Shown piece after piece: positions 14,701-21,181 of a DNA stretch of 21,181 nt. Each line of letters begins with the position of its first letter. Within the stretch, counting starts at the first letter, position 1. Where the stretch lies: assembly GCA_002440085.1 (NCBI GenBank), contig DJRM01000128.1, forward strand, positions 1,712 to 22,892. Direction: 5' to 3'. Both the position numbers and the translations under genes were made by a program. This stretch comes from Bacteroidales bacterium UBA6360 (lineage in GTDB: Bacteria > Bacteroidota > Bacteroidia > Bacteroidales > UBA932). The notes under the pieces are model-generated. The model ran no database searches. It was given only the letters and a program-made list of their open reading frames with translations, and had not been told where the DNA came from.

Positions 14701-14852
14701 GTCCCGTTCTTGGGGTCTCCCCTCTGGACGACGCCCACCCCGGGCATGGTCGCGCCGTCCGTGTCACGCACGGTTCCGCTCACCCGGACATTCTGTCCGA
14801 ACAAGGGAGCCGCAAGCATCGCGGCCAGCGCCAGCAATATCAATTTTCTCAT
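11772..14852 (-). CDS. susC-like: SusC/RagA-family TonB-dependent outer-membrane transporter, 1026 aa
   Basis: This is the outer-membrane channel that imports SusD-bound oligosaccharides using TonB energy. The frame is open 22 codons upstream, but those lie in the promoter and terminator hairpin. ATG 14852 gives a clean signal peptide (MRKLILLALAAMLAAPLFGQ). Residues about 21-105 are the carboxypeptidase-regulatory-like domain (VSGTVRDTDGATMPGVGV, VTDIDGKYSITVPSDG). The TonB-box region and plug follow (VVIGYGTSKKQDLTGAV, AEALQGRIAGVDIVSGSG, IQIRGARSI, PLIVVDGVV, SVLKDVSSTAIYGSRGANG). The barrel includes LANPDLTWETTDSYNLGLNF and DVNGDGNLNQDDL and ends YTLNLELKF, with the terminal Phe needed for barrel assembly. 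No STN domain is present, which fits an HTCS-linked system more than an ECF-sigma/anti-sigma one. First gene of the operon. Confidence 0.97.
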   Translation of the reverse strand: MRKLILLALAAMLAAPLFGQNVRVSGTVRDTDGATMPGVGVVQRGDPKNGTVTDIDGKYSITVPSDGFLEFSSLGFKSVLEAVSGRTVIDVRLTSETTALEQSVVIGYGTSKKQDLTGAVAVVDVDDVKDAPVTSVAEALQGRIAGVDIVSGSGEAGESTSIQIRGARSISAGNEPLIVVDGVVDAVSDLNEINPSDITGISVLKDVSSTAIYGSRGANGVIIVTTSQKPQKGAKYTATLKSSTGFSHVAGTLDLMDATEYATWMNMVRIAQYPSIALTPQAPGSAWPYYNSEIMGRGTDWVRTLSQTGIYNNQYAAVSAHSEGINVWAAFGYTYNRGVVIGSSYNRYTGRANIDTKLGKRLTIGARLNLTFYDVNRTNAAISGTNTNSAIFLSPLLDTESTWNQYGYEESAGTVFNNPYISAKNIDNHADKWSFNIVPWVKIDLGKGLVLNSTFSFTRDNDLGGYYSPSWMPVAEARHTGGTAQRSYWDQQKILSETTLNWKKTLRRRHSLELLAGFTASRRTQDNSVYKGTGFINDESGYNNMAAIANSRNYTASSYKYLKTTMSVLGRVNYNYRRRYYLTFTARADGASNFSSNRKWGFFPAGAFRWSISNEEFLRDAWWLNDLSLRVSAGRSGNDAISSYLSMATVQTDRSSWVFGDNQLMVTMPARLANPDLTWETTDSYNLGLNFSAWKSRVTVEADAYYSRTSDLLLSVRNAQTTGYNTYFANMGSTRNIGVELSLTTKNVMVRNFEWTSVFTISHNSQMVLDSGAGDEVVPTFMNPRSSTQYIYGYRTGYPVNALWGYRYAGVWHSQDEIDRNAYTRTYVSNIRDGANGSNVGRARYVDVNGDGNLNQDDLVCLGNSDPVVYGGFQNNFRLWGRLNVNLYFAYSLGGKMYNLSELWLGSTGSSYNKYRYVLDCWHPVRNPDSNIPAAGYQDNLASDFYVHDASFLRLKSLTVSYNILLSRWSKVFKSLNVGVSGENLFLLKRYNGFDPDVSTSGTVRRLDNGSFPRPRTYTLNLELKF

Positions 14853-14872
14853 ATAAATTTTTTGTTTCAGCA

Positions 14873-14904
14873 CAAAGTTCACTCTTTTCTGCAAAGGGAA
14901 CAAA
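14873..14904 (-). promoter_or_regulatory. Promoter of the susC operon
   Basis: On the minus strand TTTG (plus 14901-14904), a 20-bp spacer and GAACTTTG (plus 14873-14880) fit the Bacteroides consensus with one mismatch in the -7 box. Transcription would start about 15-20 nt before the susC ATG, giving a very short leader. The -33 box begins right at the foot of the upstream gene's terminator hairpin, so little room is left for an activator site other than the hairpin DNA itself. Confidence 0.6.
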
Positions 14905-14941
14905 TCCGGCTCCGCCATATCATCAAAATGGCAGAGCCGGA
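14905..14941 (-). terminator. Terminator hairpin between the fimbrillin-like gene and susC
   Basis: TCCGGCTC-C-GCCAT (14905-14918) pairs with ATGGC-A-GAGCCGGA (14928-14941): 13 pairs around one mismatch, 9-nt loop. In the minus-strand transcript it begins 4 nt after the stop of the fimbrillin-like gene and is followed by TTTGTTCCC. The T-run is short, so termination may be partial, with readthrough into susC. Confidence 0.75.
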
Positions 14942-14945
14942 AACA

Positions 14946-17660
14946 TTATTCTGTGTAGTGGGTTGTTCCGGAGATGGTTAATGCCCCCGTTTTCAAAATG
15001 CCGTCCGTATCATTTTTTGCATGGGTCAAATCCGTCTCGCCTAAAGCATAGAATGCCTGATTATCCATGTCCGTGACAGATGAATTTACCGTTACTGAAG
15101 TTTTGGCTGTAGAAGTCGTGTAACAAACAATCGAACCATTTATCTTGTTATCCGTCACTTCAGAGCCTTTCAAATAATTTTTATCACTACGGTCTATCAA
15201 ATAGACATAGTTTACTATCATTGAGGCATACTTCTGAGGAATGTCCACACTGAGTTTTCTTGTAATTGTTGTATTGATTTCGCACTTGCTTATTATAAAC
15301 TTCTGATAAGCCGCGCCGAGGATTCCTGCTGAAGAAAAGTTAATTCCTGAACCTACTTCACCAGTTGAAACACAGCTGTCGATATTAACAAAGCCACCAT
15401 ATCCGACAATTCCGCCGGAAACATTATAGCGGCTTCCCATTCCTGCTTTGTCGTCATCGCCGTTGTAGCCAATTATAACCCCGCTGTTGCCGCATCCGAT
15501 AATTTCCGCGTCTTTAGAAATGCTGCCGAACACAATTCCAGCTATGCCGCCACATCCAACTTTACGTGAATACTCTGACGACGGAGCTGTTGTTGTACCT
15601 TTTGCTCCTGTTTTTCTGGATGCGGAAATGTTGCTTTCATTAGTACAATTCATTAGCTTGAGGTAGAAACCATCAACACACGATGTGACTGTCTTTTGAG
15701 AACCATCCACCTTGCCAAGACTGCCATAGACATAGCCAAGATTACGCCCTGAGTTTGCTACAGGAGCAGCCCAACCAACAATACCACCGACCCCGGCGAT
15801 TCCTGTTGTCATTGTAGTCATCGATACCTCCTTCACATTCAAGGAACCTTTATTATGGCTATCAACAACCATCACATACCTGTCATTTCCCGGCACGCCT
15901 CCCCAAATCCATCCGGCGATGCCTCCGACAGCACAATACTGCATACGATTATTGGCATTTGTAGCCGTATTCGTCAGAGAAACTGGCTTATTATTCTTGC
16001 AGCCGCTGATTGTCACAGCACCTGCAAACGGTTCTGAAGCATCGGAGCTTGCGCTTCCAAAGCCTCCTGTCCCATAGTTTTTGCCGACAAGAGCGACAAT
16101 TCCTCCTGCGTAGATATTTGCATTCGCCGTCAAGGCAGCATTAAAGGTAATCTCGCCATTGTTCGTGCAGTTTTCAATCGTTCCGTTCTGCATCGTGCGG
16201 CAGATTCCGGCCATAGCAATGTTTCCGAAATGAGCATTCACCTTGATGTCAACATCATTCGTGCAGTTCTGAATCAGGCCGCCGTGAAGCACCCCGACAA
16301 GAGGGCAGACGCCCTGATAGCCGGGAGAGTCAAGAACAGTTCCCATCGTTCCGTCGACAGTAAGGTTCTTCACCGTGCCTCCGAATACATTCGCGAAAAT
16401 CGGACGGCGACATGAATTTCCGTTGAAGGTTATCGTCTTTCCATTACCGTTGAATGTTCCTGCCCAAGCCCATACGCTTGCGATGCCATACTGGGCAAGA
16501 AGTTCATCATTTATCTCGAACGAGCCGCCGAGTCTGACTTCCTTGCCACCGTTGCCGTCGTCAAGCAGCCATTTGTCAATGCCTGTATGTGAGAAAGATG
16601 TTCCGGTCGGGAGAGAAACCAGAGGGTCACCGCCCGTTGCTTTCACTGAAGAACCGTCTTTAATATAACTTGTTCCGGCATTGACTGTTTCACAAAAAGC
16701 AAGAAACGCCTCCGGTGTCGTGATTTCGCCGCCGGCGTATGGGGATGCGCTGACCGTCCAGCCTTTCGCGGAGTCAATCGTGGCATCGAAGCGTTTCAAT
16801 CCGCCCGTCTTGAGGCTGAAGCCGGAGACAGGAACAACTTTCTCAAAGAAATGTTTGTCCGTGACAATCCTGAATGTCAGCGACTCATCGGCAAACGGAA
16901 GCGTGCAGAACCATGCGTCCAGTTCAGACAGCTTTACCTCCTCGCTGAAATCCGCTGCAACGACATTCGAAGATGAAGCGACCGTCTTAGCCCCTGTCTT
17001 CAAATTCCATATGAAACTGCCCGTAAGCTCCTTGCCGGAAGAGGCCACGACGGATACTTTCTTTACAACATCTGAAGCCATCTCCTCCGGGCAGCCGACG
17101 ACCTTGAGGTTCATGAATCCGACGATATATTTCATCGAAATCGTCCCGACCGACAGCTTTCCGTCAACGACATCAGCGGCGGCCGAGCCATACATAAAAT
17201 CATATTTGCCGTCACACGCCCCATTTGTCGGAGTCTGCACAGCAGGAAGAGTCCGCGTCATCTCAAGGTCCGTCGCCGCAGAGCCATACGGGTAGTAAAA
17301 ATAAACTGTCCCGGCCGCCGGCTCCGATACGAGTTCGCCCGTGAAATATGCTGTGCCGTCCCCGCCAATCGCCGAGATGCTCATCTGAACATTCTTCTCG
17401 TCCGAAGCGCTGTCGTCTGTCTTGCACAAGAACAGCCCGGCCTTGTCATCTACCGCCCACTTTGCCGCGTAGCCTTCTGCATCGCTGCCTTCAATTGTGG
17501 TTCTTGTCAACGCGTCAGCCTGCCCTGCAGCGACTGTAATCGTGTATTTTCCGGTTTCGGGTTGAAGTTCTGAAATCTGCTCCTTTGAGCAAGAAAGGAC
17601 GGTTGCAACAGTCACAAGCATTGCCCCCTCCAAGATGATATTGAAAAGATTTATCTTCAT
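14946..17660 (-). CDS. Fimbrillin-like (Mfa-like) lipoprotein with GLUG-type beta-helix repeats, 904 aa
   Basis: ATG 17660 is chosen: it lies 13 bp after the preceding small ORF and gives a lipoprotein signal ending in VATVLSC (Cys24). Longer starts (17696, 17768) would overlap that ORF. Residues about 35-320 resemble fimbrillin/Mfa-like domains (TRTTIEGSDAEGYAAKWAVD, then VYFYYPYG and MKYIVGFMNLKVVG). From about 395 to 790 there are at least seven repeats with the pattern C-x-N-x-G-x-[IV] followed by GGI-[VA]-G (for example IENCTNNGEI, AGGIVALVG; IIGCGNSGVI, SGGIVGYGG), as in GLUG-type right-handed beta-helices. No catalytic motif is seen. A surface adhesin or glycan-binding role is likely but unproven. 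The repeat half is visibly AT-richer than the N-terminal half and the neighbouring genes. A terminator hairpin follows immediately. It could be part of the susC regulon or a separate pair with the small ORF. Confidence 0.8.
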   Translation of the reverse strand: MKINLFNIILEGAMLVTVATVLSCSKEQISELQPETGKYTITVAAGQADALTRTTIEGSDAEGYAAKWAVDDKAGLFLCKTDDSASDEKNVQMSISAIGGDGTAYFTGELVSEPAAGTVYFYYPYGSAATDLEMTRTLPAVQTPTNGACDGKYDFMYGSAAADVVDGKLSVGTISMKYIVGFMNLKVVGCPEEMASDVVKKVSVVASSGKELTGSFIWNLKTGAKTVASSSNVVAADFSEEVKLSELDAWFCTLPFADESLTFRIVTDKHFFEKVVPVSGFSLKTGGLKRFDATIDSAKGWTVSASPYAGGEITTPEAFLAFCETVNAGTSYIKDGSSVKATGGDPLVSLPTGTSFSHTGIDKWLLDDGNGGKEVRLGGSFEINDELLAQYGIASVWAWAGTFNGNGKTITFNGNSCRRPIFANVFGGTVKNLTVDGTMGTVLDSPGYQGVCPLVGVLHGGLIQNCTNDVDIKVNAHFGNIAMAGICRTMQNGTIENCTNNGEITFNAALTANANIYAGGIVALVGKNYGTGGFGSASSDASEPFAGAVTISGCKNNKPVSLTNTATNANNRMQYCAVGGIAGWIWGGVPGNDRYVMVVDSHNKGSLNVKEVSMTTMTTGIAGVGGIVGWAAPVANSGRNLGYVYGSLGKVDGSQKTVTSCVDGFYLKLMNCTNESNISASRKTGAKGTTTAPSSEYSRKVGCGGIAGIVFGSISKDAEIIGCGNSGVIIGYNGDDDKAGMGSRYNVSGGIVGYGGFVNIDSCVSTGEVGSGINFSSAGILGAAYQKFIISKCEINTTITRKLSVDIPQKYASMIVNYVYLIDRSDKNYLKGSEVTDNKINGSIVCYTTSTAKTSVTVNSSVTDMDNQAFYALGETDLTHAKNDTDGILKTGALTISGTTHYTE

Positions 17661-17673
17661 GGTTTCAATGGTT

Positions 17674-17832
17674 TTAGATAGTGAAATGGTCTTCATTTTC
17701 GGTAAATTCGATTTTTCCGGTCGAGACTCCGTAGGTGTCATTCGGCGATGAGGCGAAACCGTCCTCAACGCTAAACAAGTGCAGTTTCAGCTCAGGGGAG
17801 CTGTAACCGGCATTTAATGTGGTCATTTTCAT
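17674..17832 (-). CDS. Small ORF, 52 aa, upstream of the fimbrillin-like gene
   Basis: An ATG at 17832 opens a 52-codon frame ending in TAA at 17674-17676, 13 bp before the lipoprotein start. The product begins MKMTTLNAGYSSPELKLHLF and continues SVEDGFASSPN, then a Gly/Thr/Ser stretch and an acidic, aromatic end (ENEDHFTI). There is no signal peptide or transmembrane segment. From memory, short proteins of this build (a Ser/Pro/Glu start, then an ExGFAxSP-like core, then a Gly/Asp-rich tail) occur before fimbrillin-like lipoproteins in Bacteroidales, but I know of no assigned function. It is probably co-transcribed with the downstream gene. Support comes from fit to that pattern, tight spacing, and the preceding A/T-rich, SD-less start context (CTAATACA before ATG). 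It could be a leader peptide or a secreted or assembly partner. Confidence 0.7.
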   Translation of the reverse strand: MKMTTLNAGYSSPELKLHLFSVEDGFASSPNDTYGVSTGKIEFTENEDHFTI

Positions 17833-17940
17833 TGTATTAGTATTTTTAGTTTGTTCTATCTATGCGGCCCAATCGTCAAAATTCCGTCAAATCGTGGAAA
17901 ATCACGAATGCAAATTTGAAAAAACATTCACCCACCGCCG

Positions 17941-17976
17941 AAAACAAACACACCAAAGGATAAAACAAACGCACCA
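17941..17976. repeat. 21-bp-spaced direct repeats upstream of the HTCS gene
   Basis: AAAACAAACACACCA (17941-17955) and AAAACAAACGCACCA (17962-17976) match at 14 of 15 positions and are exactly 21 bp apart, two helical turns. A weaker third copy starts at 17921 (AAAACATTCACCCACC). They lie in the 237-bp divergent region, ending 37 bp upstream of the HTCS -7 box. AraC-type regulators, the usual output domain of HTCS proteins, bind direct repeats with about this spacing, so this is a candidate HTCS or other AraC-family site. Apart from these repeats and the -7 box, I see nothing else I can firmly name in 17833-18069. Confidence 0.6.
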
Positions 17977-18013
17977 GGACGAAAAAAGCGGAGAAATGGA
18001 GTGAATTTATGGT

Positions 18014-18021
18014 TATATTTG
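18014..18021 (+). promoter_or_regulatory. -7 element of the HTCS promoter
   Basis: TATATTTG is a perfect match to TAnnTTTG, 48 nt before the HTCS ATG. The position 20 bp upstream reads GGAG instead of TTTG, so the -33 element is missing. That is common in activator-dependent promoters and is consistent with help from a factor bound at the direct repeats upstream. Confidence 0.5.
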
Positions 18022-18069
18022 CGTCATGCCGCGCTTTTACGCACTGCGACATCACCACAACACAATTTT

Positions 18070-21000
18070 ATGAAACATATATCCCGCTTCACACGACACA
18101 TTTTCACCATCCTGCTGACGGCGGTGCTCTCTGTCACATCCGGCGCCGCACCTGTCAAAAGCATGCAGTTCAAAAGGCTGAACACGGACAACAGCCGGCT
18201 TTCGCACAACTTCACGACGTCGGTCGTAAGGGACAGCATCGGCTTCGTGTGGATAGGGACGACAAACGGACTCAACCGCTACGACGGACAGAACGTGCGC
18301 CCGTACTACCGCGGAGAACTCGACCTTCCGTCATCGGCGATTCTCGACCTCGCCATTGACCGGCAGGGAAAGATGTGGGTGCACACGGACAACGGAGACG
18401 CCGTATATGACCGTGTTTCGGACAGGTTCATACGCAAGGGCACAGAAATTTTCGAGACGAAAGAGCGTGTCTATCGGGAGCGGCTGAACTACATGACGCG
18501 GGAGCTCGGCTTCGCCCATCGGCTCGCGGGAACCAAGCCGCGTACCATCCACATAGACGAGGACGGCAGGATGTGGCTCGGGACTTCGCACGGAATCTGG
18601 ATTTACGACTCCTCCGACGGAAGCATCACAAGGCTGCAGGAGGACGCAGATGACCCGTTCTCGCTCTCGGACAACAGGATAAACGCCATATTCACGGGAA
18701 ATGACGGCGAAATCTGGATTGCGACGGAGACAGGGCTGAACTTCATCAACACATTCAGTTCAAAGTTCAGGAAGTACACTTCCATTGACGGAATCGGGAT
18801 GAAGATGAGCTACGTGAACAGCTTCGCTAACGACGGACGTGGAAAACTGTGGGTTTCGACGGAAAAAGTCGGTCTGTTCACATACTCAATCAAGGACGGG
18901 ACTTTTCGTCACTACAGCAACCCGTCCCTGCGCAAGAAGATAATGGGAGTGCGATGGTTCCACGACAGGCTGTGGATTCTGAGCGAGGAGGGATTCCAGA
19001 TTCTGAACCCCGAGAACGGCACGCTCAAGGAATTCACTGCGGACAGGACCGGCGGCAGGATTGGTGGAGTCAGGGACATCTGCAATGCGGAGCGCTGCGG
19101 TCTCATATTCGTGGCGACTCAGAACGGGGTCTACACATTTGACGAAAGGGACGGAGCGCTGTCTGGAATCCGGACTGTGGGCGACATATTTGTGGAAAAC
19201 GTGAACGAGACTTCGGCGGGCGAAGTGTGGATGTCGACATATTCCAACGGAGCGATTAGGTATTTCCCCGAAGACGGCAGGACACTGAAGTTCTCGCACT
19301 CTGACGATGTCCCCGGAAGTATCCCCGAGAACAGAATTGTGGCATCGTTCGAAAGCAGGGACAAATCGCTGTGGTTCTGCACATTCGGCAGCGGGCTCGT
19401 GCGCTTCAATCCATCTGACGAGAGTTTCACGGCCTACAACAGCCGCACGCTCGGCAAGGATTTCTTGAATGATCTCTGCGTTTCCGTGGTGCAGGACAGC
19501 CGCGACAATCTCTGGATAGGCACGAGCCGTGGCATACTCAGATTCAATCCCGCAGACAAGTCAGTCATCAGCTTCACCCGGAAGGACGGACTGCTTAACG
19601 ATGAAAACAACCAGTTCAGCAGCTACATTTTCCCGAATGACGACATTTTCATAGGAACGGCGGACGGCATCACCATTTTCAACGCAAACGCAGTGTATGC
19701 GGAGACAATGGATTCCCGGATAGTGCTCAGCGACTTCCTCATCGGAGGAGAAAGGGTCTCCACTGCACAGAGCGGCTCTCCTCTGACACGCAACATAGAC
19801 CTCACGGACGACATCCGGCTCAAAGCATCGCAGAACAGTTTCCGCTTCGACGTCGCGCAGTTGAACTCGCACCAGAGCGGAAGCAACGTGGAATACCGTC
19901 TGCGCGGATTTTCCGACAGATGGGCCGGGGTCGGAGAAAACGGACGGATTGAGTTCACGAACATACCTTCAGGCGACTATGTGCTTGAACTTCGCACACT
20001 CAACCCATCCTGCGGCAATCCAATCCAGAAAAGGGTCGCGCTGCACATCGCGGTTCCGGCCTACGCCTCGTGGTGGGCTCTGGCGCTCTATTTTCTTGCG
20101 GCTGCGGGACTTGTCGCCGGCATCGTCATGTTTGCCCGCAAGAGAATCATGGAACGCGAACGGGAAAAACAAGAAGCACTGAAACAGGAGCGCGACAAGG
20201 AGATGCTGGACGAGAAGATGATGTTCCTCTCGAATGTGGTCCACGAAATCAAGACCCCGCTGACCCTCATCAAGTCGCCGCTGAACAACATCCGCCGCTC
20301 TCATCCGGACGATGGTGAGATGCTTTCGGACATACGCATCATCGACAGCACGACATCCTACCTGACCTCGCTCTCGAACGAGCTGCTGGAGTATATCAGG
20401 GTCGAGAGAAAGGGATATATCCTTGAAAAGCGGAGAATTGACCTCGCGGAGAAGGTCCGAGGGCTGCTGTTCAACTACAGCGAAACGGCGGCGGAGAGGA
20501 AGATTGAACTGTTGTCGGAAATCCCGTCCGGGCCGGTCTGGGTATATGCGGACGATTCGAGCCTCACCAAAATCATCAACAATCTGTTGACAAATGCGCT
20601 GAAATACTGTTCCACGAGGATTGAAGTGAGGCTGGACCGCTCAACTGACGCGAATGCTGAGGGGGCTTCCGGTGACGGAGCGTCAGGCAATGACATCAGC
20701 GGCGAGGGCACGGTCAGGCTTTCGGTGCGCAACGACGGCGAGGCCATCAGCGACGAGTGGAAAGAGCGCATCTTCAAGCCGTTCTCGCGCATTGACGGGG
20801 TGAAGAAGAACAAAGTCGACGGCATCGGGCTCGGACTGTCGCTGGCACGCTCGCTCGCACAGATGCAGGGCGGGACGCTGAAGCTGGACAACAGCGGAGA
20901 ACTCACGGAGTTTGTGCTGGAGCTGCCGGGGTACAGTGACGCCCCTGCAGCCGAAGATGCGGCCGTCAGAAATGCGGAGGAGACTGAAGACGGATTCCGG

Positions 21001-21181
21001 ACGGCAGAAGCCCTCGAGAACTGTGCAAGGGACGGAGAAGCCGGCGACGAGGAAAAACTTCAGGAAGAAAAGCCGGCGCCGCAAAGATTCAGCATAGCCG
21101 TCGCCGAGGACAGCGCTGAGCTCAGGGAATATATCGTTTCACAGCTTTCTTCGGAATACCGGGTCTATAGCGTCGAAAACG
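18070..21181 (+). CDS. Hybrid two-component system (HTCS) sensor, cut by window edge, at least 1037 aa
   Basis: HTCS proteins combine a periplasmic glycan sensor, histidine kinase, receiver and AraC-type DNA-binding domain in one inner-membrane protein and switch on PULs. ATG 18070 gives a signal peptide or N-terminal anchor (MKHISRFTRHIFTILLTAVL). Residues about 30-580 hold repeated propeller strands (GFVWIGTTNGLNRYDG, GRMWLGTSHGIWIYD, DNLWIGTSRGILRFN and others). A Y_Y_Y domain follows (about 590-660: VEYRLRGFSDRWAGV), then a transmembrane helix (about 668-688). The kinase has VVHEIKTPLT with His725, the N-box NNLLTNALKY (837-846) and GIGLGLSLA (918-926). The receiver starts near 1007 (AVAEDSAELREY). 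The frame is open to the last base; the phospho-acceptor Asp and AraC domain lie outside. Odd features: a Gly/Ser/Asp-rich insert in the kinase (about 858-880) and an unusually long acidic linker (about 938-1006). It is divergent from the lipoprotein pair. Confidence 0.96.
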   Translation, partial: MKHISRFTRHIFTILLTAVLSVTSGAAPVKSMQFKRLNTDNSRLSHNFTTSVVRDSIGFVWIGTTNGLNRYDGQNVRPYYRGELDLPSSAILDLAIDRQGKMWVHTDNGDAVYDRVSDRFIRKGTEIFETKERVYRERLNYMTRELGFAHRLAGTKPRTIHIDEDGRMWLGTSHGIWIYDSSDGSITRLQEDADDPFSLSDNRINAIFTGNDGEIWIATETGLNFINTFSSKFRKYTSIDGIGMKMSYVNSFANDGRGKLWVSTEKVGLFTYSIKDGTFRHYSNPSLRKKIMGVRWFHDRLWILSEEGFQILNPENGTLKEFTADRTGGRIGGVRDICNAERCGLIFVATQNGVYTFDERDGALSGIRTVGDIFVENVNETSAGEVWMSTYSNGAIRYFPEDGRTLKFSHSDDVPGSIPENRIVASFESRDKSLWFCTFGSGLVRFNPSDESFTAYNSRTLGKDFLNDLCVSVVQDSRDNLWIGTSRGILRFNPADKSVISFTRKDGLLNDENNQFSSYIFPNDDIFIGTADGITIFNANAVYAETMDSRIVLSDFLIGGERVSTAQSGSPLTRNIDLTDDIRLKASQNSFRFDVAQLNSHQSGSNVEYRLRGFSDRWAGVGENGRIEFTNIPSGDYVLELRTLNPSCGNPIQKRVALHIAVPAYASWWALALYFLAAAGLVAGIVMFARKRIMEREREKQEALKQERDKEMLDEKMMFLSNVVHEIKTPLTLIKSPLNNIRRSHPDDGEMLSDIRIIDSTTSYLTSLSNELLEYIRVERKGYILEKRRIDLAEKVRGLLFNYSETAAERKIELLSEIPSGPVWVYADDSSLTKIINNLLTNALKYCSTRIEVRLDRSTDANAEGASGDGASGNDISGEGTVRLSVRNDGEAISDEWKERIFKPFSRIDGVKKNKVDGIGLGLSLARSLAQMQGGTLKLDNSGELTEFVLELPGYSDAPAAEDAAVRNAEETEDGFRTAEALENCARDGEAGDEEKLQEEKPAPQRFSIAVAEDSAELREYIVSQLSSEYRVYSVEN

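Noticed and set aside
14853..14918. 22-codon N-terminal extension of SusC
   Set aside because: It spans the promoter and the terminator hairpin; ATG 14852 gives a normal signal peptide.
17661..17768. 36-codon extension of the fimbrillin-like lipoprotein
   Set aside because: It overlaps the 52-aa ORF in another frame and would bury the lipoprotein signal far from the N-terminus.
17911..17942. Possible minus-strand promoter for the small ORF (CAAATTTG at 17911-17918 as -7, TTCG 20 bp upstream)
   Set aside because: Both boxes carry a mismatch and CAAATTTG is a palindrome, so orientation is ambiguous. Plausible but not strong enough to list.
1..21181. CRISPR array, tRNA or rRNA genes, insertion-sequence transposase
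   Set aside because: No regular short repeats with unique spacers, no tRNA-like cloverleaf or rRNA sequence noticed, and no transposase motifs in any frame read.

Overview
The window looks like chromosome from a member of the Bacteroidota, most likely a gut-type Bacteroidales. The grounds are a SusC/SusD pair, BACON, DUF5689, fimbrillin-like and FISUMP domains, many lipoproteins, a hybrid two-component sensor, and promoters that fit the Bacteroides consensus (TTTG, about 20 bp, TAnnTTTG). I see no Shine-Dalgarno sequences. The GC-rich coding suggests a lineage such as Rikenellaceae, but genus cannot be decided from the sequence.

Layout. (1) 1-311: the 5' end of pyrG (CTP synthase, minus strand) with its promoter and a structured leader that may attenuate. 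(2) 346-2534: an AT-richer accessory island on the plus strand. It holds a AAA ATPase/DUF4143 gene preceded by three 33-bp tandem repeats and carrying a probable homopolymer frameshift near its 3' end, then a fourth diverged repeat copy, then a ribbon-helix-helix antitoxin/YafQ-type toxin pair with a clear promoter and palindromic operators. (3) 2535-14852: a minus-strand polysaccharide-utilisation-like operon, in transcription order susC, susD, small BACON lipoprotein, BACON/DUF5689 lipoprotein, SGNH hydrolase-fimbrillin-FISUMP fusion lipoprotein, Asp-box beta-propeller lipoprotein. (4) 14946-17832: a minus-strand pair, a 52-residue small ORF followed by a 904-residue fimbrillin-like/GLUG-type repeat lipoprotein, ending in a hairpin that abuts the susC promoter. 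(5) 17833-18069: a divergent regulatory region with 21-bp-spaced direct repeats. (6) 18070 to the window end: a hybrid two-component system (HTCS) sensor on the plus strand, cut off by the window edge within its receiver domain.

How it probably works together (inference): the HTCS senses a glycan breakdown product in the periplasm and activates the susC operon. SusC/SusD and the BACON lipoproteins bind and import the glycan. The SGNH protein would remove ester groups, and the propeller protein would cleave or bind a terminal sugar. The substrate cannot be named. No classical polysaccharide lyase or other confident depolymerase lies in the window, and more genes may lie beyond the HTCS.

The points most worth a second look are the small ORF paired with the fimbrillin-like lipoprotein, the 33-bp repeats shared by the ATPase and toxin-antitoxin genes, the three-part SGNH fusion, the HTCS-proximal direct repeats, and the pyrG leader.
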